Of a stretch of 64,000 nucleotides of DNA, positions 52,882-63,025 are shown one piece after another (the stretch's first letter is position 1; the number at the start of each line of letters is the position of its first letter). Source of the stretch: Corynebacterium aurimucosum (GTDB taxonomy: Bacteria; Actinomycetota; Actinomycetes; Mycobacteriales; Mycobacteriaceae); assembly GCF_030408555.1 (NCBI RefSeq), contig NZ_CP047048.1:496001-560000 (forward strand), in the 5' to 3' direction. The translations under genes and the position numbers were made by a program. Below the pieces are notes generated by a model. It was not told the origin of the DNA and did not search any database. It saw only the letters and a list, made by a program, of their open reading frames with translations.

Positions 52882-54924
52882 CTAGGCACCGGCGAGGCCG
52901 CGGCGCTTGAGCAGCGGCGCAACGTCCTTGTCGCGGCCGCGGAACTCGCGGTAAGCCTCCGTGAAGTCGCGGGATGCGCCCTTCGACAGGATGACATCGC
53001 GGAACTTTTGGCCGGCCTCGCGAAGGTTGGTTTGCTCCTTGAACCACTCGAAACCATCGGCATCGAGGGCCTCGGCCCAGAGATAGGAGTAGTAGCCCGC
53101 GGAGTAGCCACCGGCGAAGATGTGGTTGAAGTAGGTCGAGCGATAGCGCGGCGCAATGAGCTCGTTGTCTAGCCCGGCCGCGCGCAGGGCCTCGGCCTCG
53201 AACTCGGCGACGGCCTCCGGTGTAGCTTCCAACTCGGCGGCCTCCGACGCGCTCAGGGAATGCCACGCGAGGTCGATGATCGACGCCCCCAGATACTCCG
53301 AGGTGGCGAATCCCTGGCCGAACTCGGAGGCGGCGGAGATGGCGTCGAGAAGCTCGTCCGGAATAGGTTCGCCCGTCTCCACGTGGCGGGCGTACTCCTT
53401 GACCAAGTTCTTATCCAGTGCCCAGTTCTCGTTGATCTGCGAGGGGAATTCCACCCAATCACGCGGTACGTTGGTGCCGGCGAAGGTGGGGTATCGGACG
53501 TCGGAAAGCAGGCCGTGCAGGGCGTGACCGAATTCGTGGAAGACAGTGCGGACCTCATCCATGCTCAGCAGCGGTTGGGAGCCGTCGGCGGGCTTGGTGA
53601 TGCCCATGACGTTGATGATGACCGGCTTGCGCTCCAGCAGTCGGGACTGCCCCACGAACTCGCTCATCCATGCGCCGCCGCGCTTGGCGGGGCGCCCGAA
53701 GTAGTCGGTGAGGAGAAGACCGATCCCGTGCGAGTCCTTTTCCCCGTGCGGGACGGCACCGTCCCGCACCTCCCACACGCGAACCCCCTCCGCGTAGCCC
53801 TCGAGGTCATCGCGCGGGATAACGGTGATGCCGTAGAGACGTTCGGCGGCGGCAAAGACGCCCTTCTCTAGGACCTGGTCCAGCGGGAAGTACTTGCGCA
53901 GCTCCTCCTCGTCGAGGGAGAAGTCGCGGGCGCGGACCTTGGATTCCCAGTAGGGCCAGTCGGCGGCGGTGAATCCCTGGCTGTTGAGCTCAGCCTCTTC
54001 AGCGAGGAGCTTCTGCTCGCCTTCGGCATTGGCCGCGGCGGCGGGGGCGAGGTCGAAGAGCATGGTGCGGGCGGCGTCGGCAGTCGCGGCGGTTTCCTCG
54101 GCGATCACGCAGTCGGCATGAGAGGCAAAGCCCAGCAGCTCGGCCCTCTCGGCCCGTAGCTGGACGGCTTCGATGAGTCCCGGGATGTTGTTTTCGGATC
54201 CCCTGCTTGCCGACGCCCCATACAACCTCCCCCTCGCATCCTCCCGCGCCAGGCGGCTCAGCTCCGATTGCACGGTCGGCAGCTCCAGCGGGATGGCATA
54301 GCCCTCGCGGCCAAGCGCCTCAGCGTCGGCTTTGGCGGAAGCGATGCGCTCGGCGGGCAGGCCTTCGAGTTCCTCCTCGGTGAAGGAGACCGCGCGCTCG
54401 CGGGTAGACGCCATGAGGTTGCGGCCAAATTCCTCCGACAGTGCAGAAAGGCGCTGGTTGATCTCAGACAGGCGGGCCTTGCCAGTCGCATCGAGATCGG
54501 CACCCTTGCGGGCAAAGGTGCGCAAGAGGTGGTCGTGGAGGCGCTGGCCTTCTGCGTCGTCGGCAAGCGGCGTGGCCTCCTTGATGCGCGCGTAGAGCAC
54601 CTCGTTCTGGTACATCGCGTCATAGTGCGCGGACAGTCGCGGGTAGATGTCGGCGGCGATCTCCTCCATCTCCTCGGTGACATCCGTACCGGAGAGGTTG
54701 CCGAAGACCGCCATGACGCGGTCGAGGTCCTGGCCGGATCGCTCGAGCGCCTCCACGGTGTTTTCCCACGTAGGCGCGGCGGGGTTGTCGGTGATGGAGG
54801 CGATCTCGGCGTCGTGAAGCGCGAGTGCTTCGTCGAAAGCGGGGCGGTAGTGCTCTACCTTGATCTCCGCAAACGGCGGGAGCTGATAGGGCAGCGTAGA
54901 GGGGGTCAGTAGTGGGTTAGTCAT
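52882..54924 (-). CDS. M3-family oligopeptidase (Dcp/OpdA type)
   Basis: A 680-residue zinc oligopeptidase of the thimet/M3A family, cytoplasmic with no signal peptide. The zinc site is VFHEFGHALHGLLSD (about residues 460-475), with the third ligand Glu in VPRDWVEFPSQINENW downstream; N-terminal LPPFAEIKVEHYRPAFDEAL and C-terminal DNELIAPRYRSTYFNHIFAGGYSAGYYSYLW (in pieces) are family-typical. It degrades short peptides. It is convergent with sulP (13 bases apart). A copy of the iterated 13-mer is at 54205-54217. Confidence 0.95.
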   Translation of the reverse strand: MTNPLLTPSTLPYQLPPFAEIKVEHYRPAFDEALALHDAEIASITDNPAAPTWENTVEALERSGQDLDRVMAVFGNLSGTDVTEEMEEIAADIYPRLSAHYDAMYQNEVLYARIKEATPLADDAEGQRLHDHLLRTFARKGADLDATGKARLSEINQRLSALSEEFGRNLMASTRERAVSFTEEELEGLPAERIASAKADAEALGREGYAIPLELPTVQSELSRLAREDARGRLYGASASRGSENNIPGLIEAVQLRAERAELLGFASHADCVIAEETAATADAARTMLFDLAPAAAANAEGEQKLLAEEAELNSQGFTAADWPYWESKVRARDFSLDEEELRKYFPLDQVLEKGVFAAAERLYGITVIPRDDLEGYAEGVRVWEVRDGAVPHGEKDSHGIGLLLTDYFGRPAKRGGAWMSEFVGQSRLLERKPVIINVMGITKPADGSQPLLSMDEVRTVFHEFGHALHGLLSDVRYPTFAGTNVPRDWVEFPSQINENWALDKNLVKEYARHVETGEPIPDELLDAISAASEFGQGFATSEYLGASIIDLAWHSLSASEAAELEATPEAVAEFEAEALRAAGLDNELIAPRYRSTYFNHIFAGGYSAGYYSYLWAEALDADGFEWFKEQTNLREAGQKFRDVILSKGASRDFTEAYREFRGRDKDVAPLLKRRGLAGA

Positions 54925-54976
54925 AAGAAACTACCGTACCTAATAAGCCCGTCCCTATGTGATGGCTTTCACTAAA

Positions 54977-56212
54977 CTATCCCACCGGGATTGGTGTGCG
55001 TTCCCTGCGTGGAGTGGTGGCACGGTACACCAGGACGATGTCGAGAATCAGGAACGCTGCCAAGGTGATTCCTAAAAGCGGCAGGAAGACGCCCACGGTG
55101 GCCGCGAAAAGCGCGCCCAGTCCTGTGGTGGTCCAGGAGAAGTGGGCAGTCGGGAGGAAGCGTGGGCGACGTTTCCACCACATGTAGTACCCCAGCACCA
55201 CGAGAGCGGCGGTGGCGAGGCCCAGTGCAAACAGCGCAATCTGCAGCGGAAGGCCGAACATGATGCCCATGTGCAGGTAGATGCCCCAGCTGCTGAGCTT
55301 GCTAAACAGCGGCAGGCTGGAGAAAGGCTGGCGGTCGATGACGTCGCCGGTGGCGCCATCTACCGAAATTGCATCGGAGGTGGTGCGCCATTCCACCCAG
55401 CGTTCGCTGACCTGCCAGGCGGAGTGGGCGTCCTCCGGTGGGTACATACGTAGCGGGCCGGTGAGTCCCTCGGCGCGGCCGGTGGCGAAGACGCGCTCGG
55501 CCTCGGCAGCTATGTTCGTGCTTGACGATGCCCCTCCAACCCCATGCCCTTCATGACCTTCATGCATGGTGTGCTCATGCGTTTCAGCGGTGGTGCCGGG
55601 GAGGGCAGTCTCGATGGGGGTGGCCTTCCACTGCATGCGCTCCACTAGGGAATCAACGTTGTCGCCGGCCAGTCCCGACCACGTGATACCGGTGGCAGAG
55701 AGACCAAGCAGACCGATGAAGATCCAGGCACCGACGGTGGAATGCAGGCGGGTGGCCTTCCAGCGGGCAGAGCGCTTGGGCTGCTGGTGTGCGGCGTTCG
55801 CGGTTGCCTTGTTCTTTGGACGGCGGCGAATCCACCACATATAAAGACCCCCGCAGGCCATGACCCACAGCCAAGAGGCAGCCAGCTCCGAGTAGAGCTC
55901 ACCGATCTTGCCCAAGTGGAAGCTTTCGTGCAGGGAGGAAATCCAGCGGCGTAGCGGCATCTCGCCCAGGCCGGAGTAGGTGGGGTAGTCCCCGATGACC
56001 TCGTGCTGTGCGGCCTGGATTTGTTCTTCCAAGCTCACGGGGTGCTCGACCGCCGGAACGGACATGACGTCGTGGTACACCACCTTCTCCAGGGTGGGTG
56101 CCATGGCATAGAGGCAGCCAGTCAAGGCCGCAACGAGAATGAAGGGGCCGACGAACATACCGCCATAAAAGTGAATGCGCTGAATGAAAGATCGCAGAGC
56201 CGTCCGACTCAT
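54977..56212 (-). CDS. PepSY-domain membrane protein
   Basis: A 411-residue protein of the PepSY_TM family with four membrane helices (IHFYGGMFVGPFILVAALTG; SWLWVMACGGLYMWWIRRR; VGAWIFIGLLGLSATGITW; the C-terminal pair LQIALFALGLATAALVVLGYY/LFAATVGVFLPLLGITLAAF) and an extracytoplasmic loop with a His-rich segment (HEHTMHEGHEGHG). Relatives are often iron- or copper-regulated and are annotated as iron-uptake factors or ferric reductases. ATG 56212 (MSRTALRSF) is preferred; the upstream frame to 56344 has only a TTG start. Confidence 0.85.
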   Translation of the reverse strand: MSRTALRSFIQRIHFYGGMFVGPFILVAALTGCLYAMAPTLEKVVYHDVMSVPAVEHPVSLEEQIQAAQHEVIGDYPTYSGLGEMPLRRWISSLHESFHLGKIGELYSELAASWLWVMACGGLYMWWIRRRPKNKATANAAHQQPKRSARWKATRLHSTVGAWIFIGLLGLSATGITWSGLAGDNVDSLVERMQWKATPIETALPGTTAETHEHTMHEGHEGHGVGGASSSTNIAAEAERVFATGRAEGLTGPLRMYPPEDAHSAWQVSERWVEWRTTSDAISVDGATGDVIDRQPFSSLPLFSKLSSWGIYLHMGIMFGLPLQIALFALGLATAALVVLGYYMWWKRRPRFLPTAHFSWTTTGLGALFAATVGVFLPLLGITLAAFLILDIVLVYRATTPRRERTPIPVG

Positions 56213-56411
56213 AGGTAGTGCTCTTTTCAGTGTCTTTGGTGAAGGCCCCTGCTGAACGTTCGCGGGGCGCTCAGCAAAGGGCGATGGACAGGCGCTGATA
56301 TCAACTGCACTAGTAGTCTGAGACGATGGTTTCTCGGTTCCCAAGTAGTGAAAAACTTTTTAACTAACTAGGGTTCTCGGTGTTCAAAGGATAAAAGCCC
56401 CGCGAGATAAG
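56213..56411. other. PepSY upstream region
   Basis: About 200 bases between the PepSY start and the first 106-bp repeat; with the repeat the gene-free stretch is 313 bases. It contains TTTTTAACTAACTAGGGTT (56360-56378), weakly like a DtxR box on the reverse strand, and otherwise no gene. Confidence 0.4.
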
Positions 56412-56517
56412 GCGCGAGAAGCAAGAAACAGTCAAGAAAAAGTCTTCGCAGCTCAACGGGTATAAATTGCGTCGCGGAGTGCTGTTTAAGACCTGTTTGC
56501 GATTGATGAAGCAAGAA
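56412..56517. repeat. 106-bp direct repeat, left copy
   Basis: Matches 58017-58122 at 101 of 106 positions without gaps. It begins GCGCGAGAAGCAAGAA and ends ATGAAGCAAGAA, so GAAGCAAGAA occurs at both ends of the unit (56418-56427 and 56508-56517). It lies eight bases from the stop codon of the AlbA_2 gene. Confidence 0.95.
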
Positions 56518-56525
56518 GGTGATCT

Positions 56526-58004
56526 CTATTCGCTCCAGAACGGAACATAGTGCAACGAACGCGGACCGGCGTTGGGATCATAGGCATGGATGAGTCCTTC
56601 CTCGACGGTGGCAGCAAGCAGGCGTGTGGCTTGAGCGGCTTGTGAGTTCTTCAGCCCGAAGCGCTGACGGATTGAGGAATTGTTAACGGGGAGGTTCTCA
56701 AGGAAGCGAAGGCAAGCGTGTTGATAAACGGCTTGGGTCTTTTCTTCCATCGTCATCAGCGCAAAGGGGCGGTAGGCGCTGAGGGAGACGGTGGTACTTC
56801 CGTTGGCGCGAATGAGAGCAGGTGGGAAGTGTTCGGCTTCGAGGGAAGAGACGATTTTGTCCCAGCCACTTCCGCGTTGTTCGACAAAATGCGCCAGACG
56901 TAAAGCTTCACCGAGATGGGTATTGCGTGTGGTGGACGCCGAGTCAATGAACCGTTGGGGGTCGATAAGCGGGGTCCCTGGGTTGGTTACTTCGACCCGA
57001 TCGCTGAAAATCTCCACGGTCAAGAATCTGCCACGTTGCTCGAGATCCTGGTGCATGAGTGCATTTGCTAGTACCTCGCGGAAGGCTACCGTTGGCAACA
57101 ACGGAGTCAATACGCGCTTACCGCTGGAATCAATATGTTCGCCACCTGGACGAATGGTGTTGAAAAGCGTGACTATGTGGGTGAAGGAAGACGCATAGCC
57201 TTCGGTGAATTCCCATTCTCGTTCCACCTCCGTGCGTGAAGGGCCGTTGAAGTATAGGACGCGGGGAGCGCGCCCGCGCAGCTCCGGAAAGTCCTGAAGA
57301 GAGCGCGCATACATGAGTGCGGACCACGCCGGAATATGCCAGCCTTGCTCGTGTGAGTAGGAGATGGCTTTGGCGCTCCTTAATGTGTCGATAAGGGCAG
57401 CGCCTGTCGTATGCGGGAGTTCCGGCCGATTAAGGAAGAAAGCCTCAGGATCAAGGAGGTCGGTAATCGATTCGGGCTCAAGGTTCTCTGCGACTACAGT
57501 GTTTTCAAATTCGAACTGATTGAGCTTCTGCCAGAGCTGACGTTCTTCATTGGGAAAATCCATGAGGTTCTTTACATAGCTGCCCTTGCGGAAATACCGT
57601 TTCCCTTCGAAGGAATACGGGGCGGACAATGCGGCGGGGATGCGCAGAAGCACAACGAGGCGCCCATCAACCGTGATCTCGTCGAAGGTTAGTTCAGGAG
57701 CTGGACTAATGACGCGGTTGAGCCAGGGGAGTAGGTCTTCGTTGCCTTTCCCCTTTGCGCGTTGCCAGTCAAACGACGTCCCAACGACAGCGTGGTCATC
57801 GTTTACTCCCCATATGAGGTATCCTGCTGGTTCATCGTGCAGACGCGCCGAGTTGCCTAAAGCGCAGGCATACTTTGCGATCTCCGCGCCAGAGGACAGC
57901 TTGTTTACCTTGAACTCGAGCCACGGTAGCTCAGCCGGAAGCGCCGTAAACCGTTTCACGCGGGCTACAAGTTGTTCCTCAGGCGCAGAGTTGATGGGAG
58001 TCAT
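56526..58004 (-). CDS. AlbA_2 (Schlafen-like) domain protein with HATPase-like C-terminal part
   Basis: A 492-residue protein of the COG2865 type. The N-terminal AlbA_2 domain (residues about 20-150) has LPWLEFKVNKLSSGAEIAKYACALGN (in pieces), GYLIWGVNDDHAVVGT and GKRYFRKGSYVKNL; the central part reads VAFREVLANALMHQDL and SDRVEVTNPG with GSGWDKIVSS, as in HATPase_c_4 modules; the C-terminus may be a winged helix (INNSSIRQRFGLKNSQAAQATRLL, in pieces). Such proteins are called transcriptional regulators or helicase-related and occur in accessory DNA. It lies between two 106-bp direct repeats and its base composition is less GC-rich than its neighbours. ATG 58004 was preferred over 58061, which lies inside the repeat. 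Confidence 0.85.
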   Translation of the reverse strand: MTPINSAPEEQLVARVKRFTALPAELPWLEFKVNKLSSGAEIAKYACALGNSARLHDEPAGYLIWGVNDDHAVVGTSFDWQRAKGKGNEDLLPWLNRVISPAPELTFDEITVDGRLVVLLRIPAALSAPYSFEGKRYFRKGSYVKNLMDFPNEERQLWQKLNQFEFENTVVAENLEPESITDLLDPEAFFLNRPELPHTTGAALIDTLRSAKAISYSHEQGWHIPAWSALMYARSLQDFPELRGRAPRVLYFNGPSRTEVEREWEFTEGYASSFTHIVTLFNTIRPGGEHIDSSGKRVLTPLLPTVAFREVLANALMHQDLEQRGRFLTVEIFSDRVEVTNPGTPLIDPQRFIDSASTTRNTHLGEALRLAHFVEQRGSGWDKIVSSLEAEHFPPALIRANGSTTVSLSAYRPFALMTMEEKTQAVYQHACLRFLENLPVNNSSIRQRFGLKNSQAAQATRLLAATVEEGLIHAYDPNAGPRSLHYVPFWSE

Positions 58005-58016
58005 GAGTAAAAGTAT

Positions 58017-58122
58017 GCGCGAGAAGCAAGAAACAGTCAAGAAAAAGTCTTCGCAGCTCAACGGGTATAAATAGCGTCGCGGAGTGCTGTTTCAGGTCTG
58101 TTTGCGATTAATGAAGCAAGAA
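58017..58122. repeat. 106-bp direct repeat, right copy
   Basis: Same unit as 56412-56517, five mismatches, with GAAGCAAGAA at 58023-58032 and 58113-58122. It ends exactly at the first base of the icd terminator stem and starts 12 bases before the AlbA_2 start codon, so it could hold that gene's promoter. Confidence 0.95.
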
Positions 58123-58156
58123 AAGGCTCGACCCACTCATCGTGGATCGAGCCTTT
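58122..58156 (-). terminator. icd terminator
   Basis: AAAGGCTCGA (58122-58131) pairs with TCGAGCCTTT (58147-58156), with an inner CCAC/GTGG pairing. It is downstream of icd on the reverse strand. Confidence 0.85.
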
Positions 58157-58208
58157 GCGGTGGCCTAGCCTTAGTCTAAGACTCCGGGGCTAGGGAAGAA
58201 GCGCAGAA

Positions 58209-60419
<2,211 letters not shown>

Positions 60420-60565
60420 TCAACCTCACAGGATACCTGTCTTATTTTCTCGCGGTGCCGGTCCCCCTGTGACTCGCGCCACCCGCGGGAGGGGTCTGTG
60501 TACTTGGCACAACCTTTCCGGCTGGACTTACGAGCTCGGGAAGGGAAGTACTAAGGTCTGCCCCC

Positions 60566-61810
60566 GTGAAACCGATGAATACCAGTATCCAACGCCGCCC
60601 CGTCCCGCGCCAGACGGAAATCTCCGCGACGCGCCGCACCATCGTGATGATCGCCATGGCGCTGGGCGCTTTTGCCATCGGCACCACGGAGTTCACCTCC
60701 ATGGGCCTGCTGCCGCTCATCGCGGATGATTTCGGTATTACGGAAGACACGGCGTCGGTGGTTATCTCCGTCTACGCGCTCGGCGTCGTCGTGGGCGCGC
60801 CGGTCATCGCTGCACTCACGGGCAAGCTCCCACGCCGCCGCCTCATCATCCTGCTGATCGCTTTCTTGCTCGTGGGTAACCTGCTGACAGCCTTGGCCCC
60901 GAATTACGGTGTTCTGCTGGTGGCGCGCTTCATCGCCGGTCTGCCGCATGGCGCATACTTTTCCGTAGCTAATCTGGCGGCGGCCTCGATGGCCCCACCG
61001 GGCAAGCAAGGGTTTGCCATGTCGATGGTGGGCATGGGCCTTTCCGTTGCCACCGTGATCGGTGTACCGGCAGCCCAAGCCCTAGGCCAGGGACTGGGCT
61101 GGCATTCGGCCTACTACTTGGTCGTGGTCCTTGCAGCCTTAACGATGGTGCTGCTCTTTTTCCTCTTCCCGCACATGACGCGTATGCCGGAAACGGATAT
61201 GTTCACCGAGCTCGGCGCGTTGAAGAACAGCCAGGTCCTGCTCACCGTGTTCCTCGGCACCGTCGGCTTCGGCGGTATGTTCGCCGTCTACACCTACATC
61301 ACGTGGACCATGACGGAGGTCGCCGGCATGGACCCGAACCACACCTGGATTGTGCTCATGGCCTATGGCATCGGTATGACTGTCGGCAACGTCGCCGGCG
61401 GTGCGCTGGCAGACCGAAACCTGGAATTTGGCATCATCTTTGCTCTCATCTGCATGGTCGGTGTGTCCGTGGCCTTCTACTTCCTGGCGCACAACGCGTG
61501 GGCGGGCACGATTGCCTTTGGTGTCTTGGCCTTCTTTGGCTCCATTCTCGTGCCCTCTCTGCAGCTTCGCCTCGTCAACGTGGCGGGGGATGCGCAGAGC
61601 CTCGCGGCGGCCTTGAACCAGTCGGCCCTCAATATCGCCAATGCGGCGGGTGCTGCTATCGGCGGTGCGGTCGTGGGCGCAGGTTATTCCTATAACTCCA
61701 CCGCCCTCGCTGGTGCGGGGTTGGCGGTGGCCGGCTGCATCACCTGGGTTATCACCATGTGGGACAAGCGCCGCCTAGCCCCTTCCGTGAAGATTATTGA
61801 ACAGAGTTAG
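60566..61810 (+). CDS. MFS transporter, DHA1 (AraJ/YdhP-like) family
   Basis: A 414-residue protein with 12 membrane helices. It has the DHA1 signatures GTTEFTSMGLLPLIADDFGI in helix 1, the motif-A loop GKLPRRRLIILL and GLPHGAYFSVANLAAASMAPPGKQG (in pieces) in helices 4-5. The family exports sugars, purines or drugs; no substrate can be assigned. GTG 60566 or ATG 60575 may start it. It is divergent from icd with 173 bases between, and exonuclease III follows after ten bases. Confidence 0.9.
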   Translation: MKPMNTSIQRRPVPRQTEISATRRTIVMIAMALGAFAIGTTEFTSMGLLPLIADDFGITEDTASVVISVYALGVVVGAPVIAALTGKLPRRRLIILLIAFLLVGNLLTALAPNYGVLLVARFIAGLPHGAYFSVANLAAASMAPPGKQGFAMSMVGMGLSVATVIGVPAAQALGQGLGWHSAYYLVVVLAALTMVLLFFLFPHMTRMPETDMFTELGALKNSQVLLTVFLGTVGFGGMFAVYTYITWTMTEVAGMDPNHTWIVLMAYGIGMTVGNVAGGALADRNLEFGIIFALICMVGVSVAFYFLAHNAWAGTIAFGVLAFFGSILVPSLQLRLVNVAGDAQSLAAALNQSALNIANAAGAAIGGAVVGAGYSYNSTALAGAGLAVAGCITWVITMWDKRRLAPSVKIIEQS

Positions 61811-61820
61811 ACTGGCCGGC

Positions 61821-62720
61821 ATGAGTTTCACCATCGCCTCCGTCAACGTTAACGGCATCCGCGCGGCCTGCAAACAGCGCAATGAGAACAACCCGGGTAT
61901 GAACGCGTGGTTGGAGACCACGCCGGCCGACGTCGTCCTCATGCAGGAGGTGCGCGCCAACCCCGAGCAGACCCAGAAGGCCCTGGCCCCAGCCCTGGAG
62001 GCCGGATGGAACCTGGTGCAGGCCGAATCCGCCGCCAAGGGCCGCGCGGGCGTGGGCATCCTATCGAAGCATGCGCTTGGCGACGTCTCCGTAGGCTTCG
62101 GCTCCTTCGCCGAATCCGGCCGCTTCATCGCCGCCACCGTGGAAGGCGTGCGCGTGGCCTCTTTGTATCTGCCCTCCGGCGATACTGATTCCCCGAAGCA
62201 GGATGAGAAGTACCTCTTCTTGGATGAATTCTCTGAAGTTTTGGATGAGATGGCCGCGACGTATCCGGAGTCTGTTATCGGCGGTGATTGGAACATCTGC
62301 CACCGCGCCCAGGACTTGAAGAACAACAAGCCCAACGAGAAGAAGTCCGGACACTTGCCGGAGGAGCGAGCCTTCATGGACCGCGTTTTTGGCTCTTTCC
62401 CGGATGATGAGCCCCAGGAGAAGAAGGGGCTTGGGGACTGGCTCGGCGTGGTGGACTACGAAACCAAGACCGCCTGGGAGGCGGCCAAGGATCCGCAATG
62501 GTTTGACGTCGCCAGGCGCCTGCACCCGGAGGCCGAGGGGCCCTATACCTGGTGGACCTACCGCGGCCAGGCTTTCAACAACGACGCCGGGTGGCGCATT
62601 GACTATCAGGCTGCCACGAAGGCCATGCTGGAGCGCGCGCAGCGCACGTGGGTGGAGAAGGCGCCGACGGTGGAGGAGCGCTGGTCCGATCACTCTCCGC
62701 TTCTGGTGGAGTACAAGTAG
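61821..62720 (+). CDS. xth: exodeoxyribonuclease III / AP endonuclease
   Basis: A 299-residue EEP-fold nuclease for base excision repair. Catalytic segments are IASVNVNGIRAA (Asn), VVLMQEVRA (Glu), GGDWNICHRAQDLKNNKPN (Asp, Asn), WWTYRGQAFNNDAGWRIDYQ (in pieces) and WSDHSPLLVEY (Asp-His). ATG 61821 is used because it starts the family N-terminus MSFTIASVNVNG; an upstream GTG-type extension overlaps the MFS stop. In this family the orientation next to trpS is seen in other corynebacteria. Confidence 0.95.
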   Translation: MSFTIASVNVNGIRAACKQRNENNPGMNAWLETTPADVVLMQEVRANPEQTQKALAPALEAGWNLVQAESAAKGRAGVGILSKHALGDVSVGFGSFAESGRFIAATVEGVRVASLYLPSGDTDSPKQDEKYLFLDEFSEVLDEMAATYPESVIGGDWNICHRAQDLKNNKPNEKKSGHLPEERAFMDRVFGSFPDDEPQEKKGLGDWLGVVDYETKTAWEAAKDPQWFDVARRLHPEAEGPYTWWTYRGQAFNNDAGWRIDYQAATKAMLERAQRTWVEKAPTVEERWSDHSPLLVEYK

Positions 62721-62785
62721 CCCACATCAAGTAGTGGTACGATAATCCCGTCTTAACGTCCTTTTCTATTTCGCAGGAGATGCTC

Positions 62786-62977
62786 ATGACCCGCGCAATC
62801 ATCTACTTTGTCCTCGGCGCTATTCTGCTTGCCCTGGGTATCTGGTGGTGGACCATCGTCGGACCGTCCTTTGCCTTCCTTGGCCCGATCGTCCTCCAGG
62901 GTGTTGGCGGCGCGTTCATGGTGGCCGGTTTCGCCGTGATGATGGACGTTATTAGCCCGACCTCCCGCAAGATTTAA
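62786..62977 (+). CDS. small two-helix membrane protein
   Basis: A 63-residue protein with two membrane helices (IIYFVLGAILLALGIWWWTIV; FLGPIVLQGVGGAFMVAGFAV) and a short polar tail ISPTSRKI. ATG 62786 was chosen because AGGAG lies six bases before it; the ATG at 62780 directly abuts the AGGAG. No family recognised. It precedes trpS by 48 bases. Confidence 0.75.
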   Translation: MTRAIIYFVLGAILLALGIWWWTIVGPSFAFLGPIVLQGVGGAFMVAGFAVMMDVISPTSRKI

Positions 62978-63025
62978 CCGACGCAGCGCCTCCCCGGCGG
63001 AGGCGGCAGAGTAGAGTGATCAACC

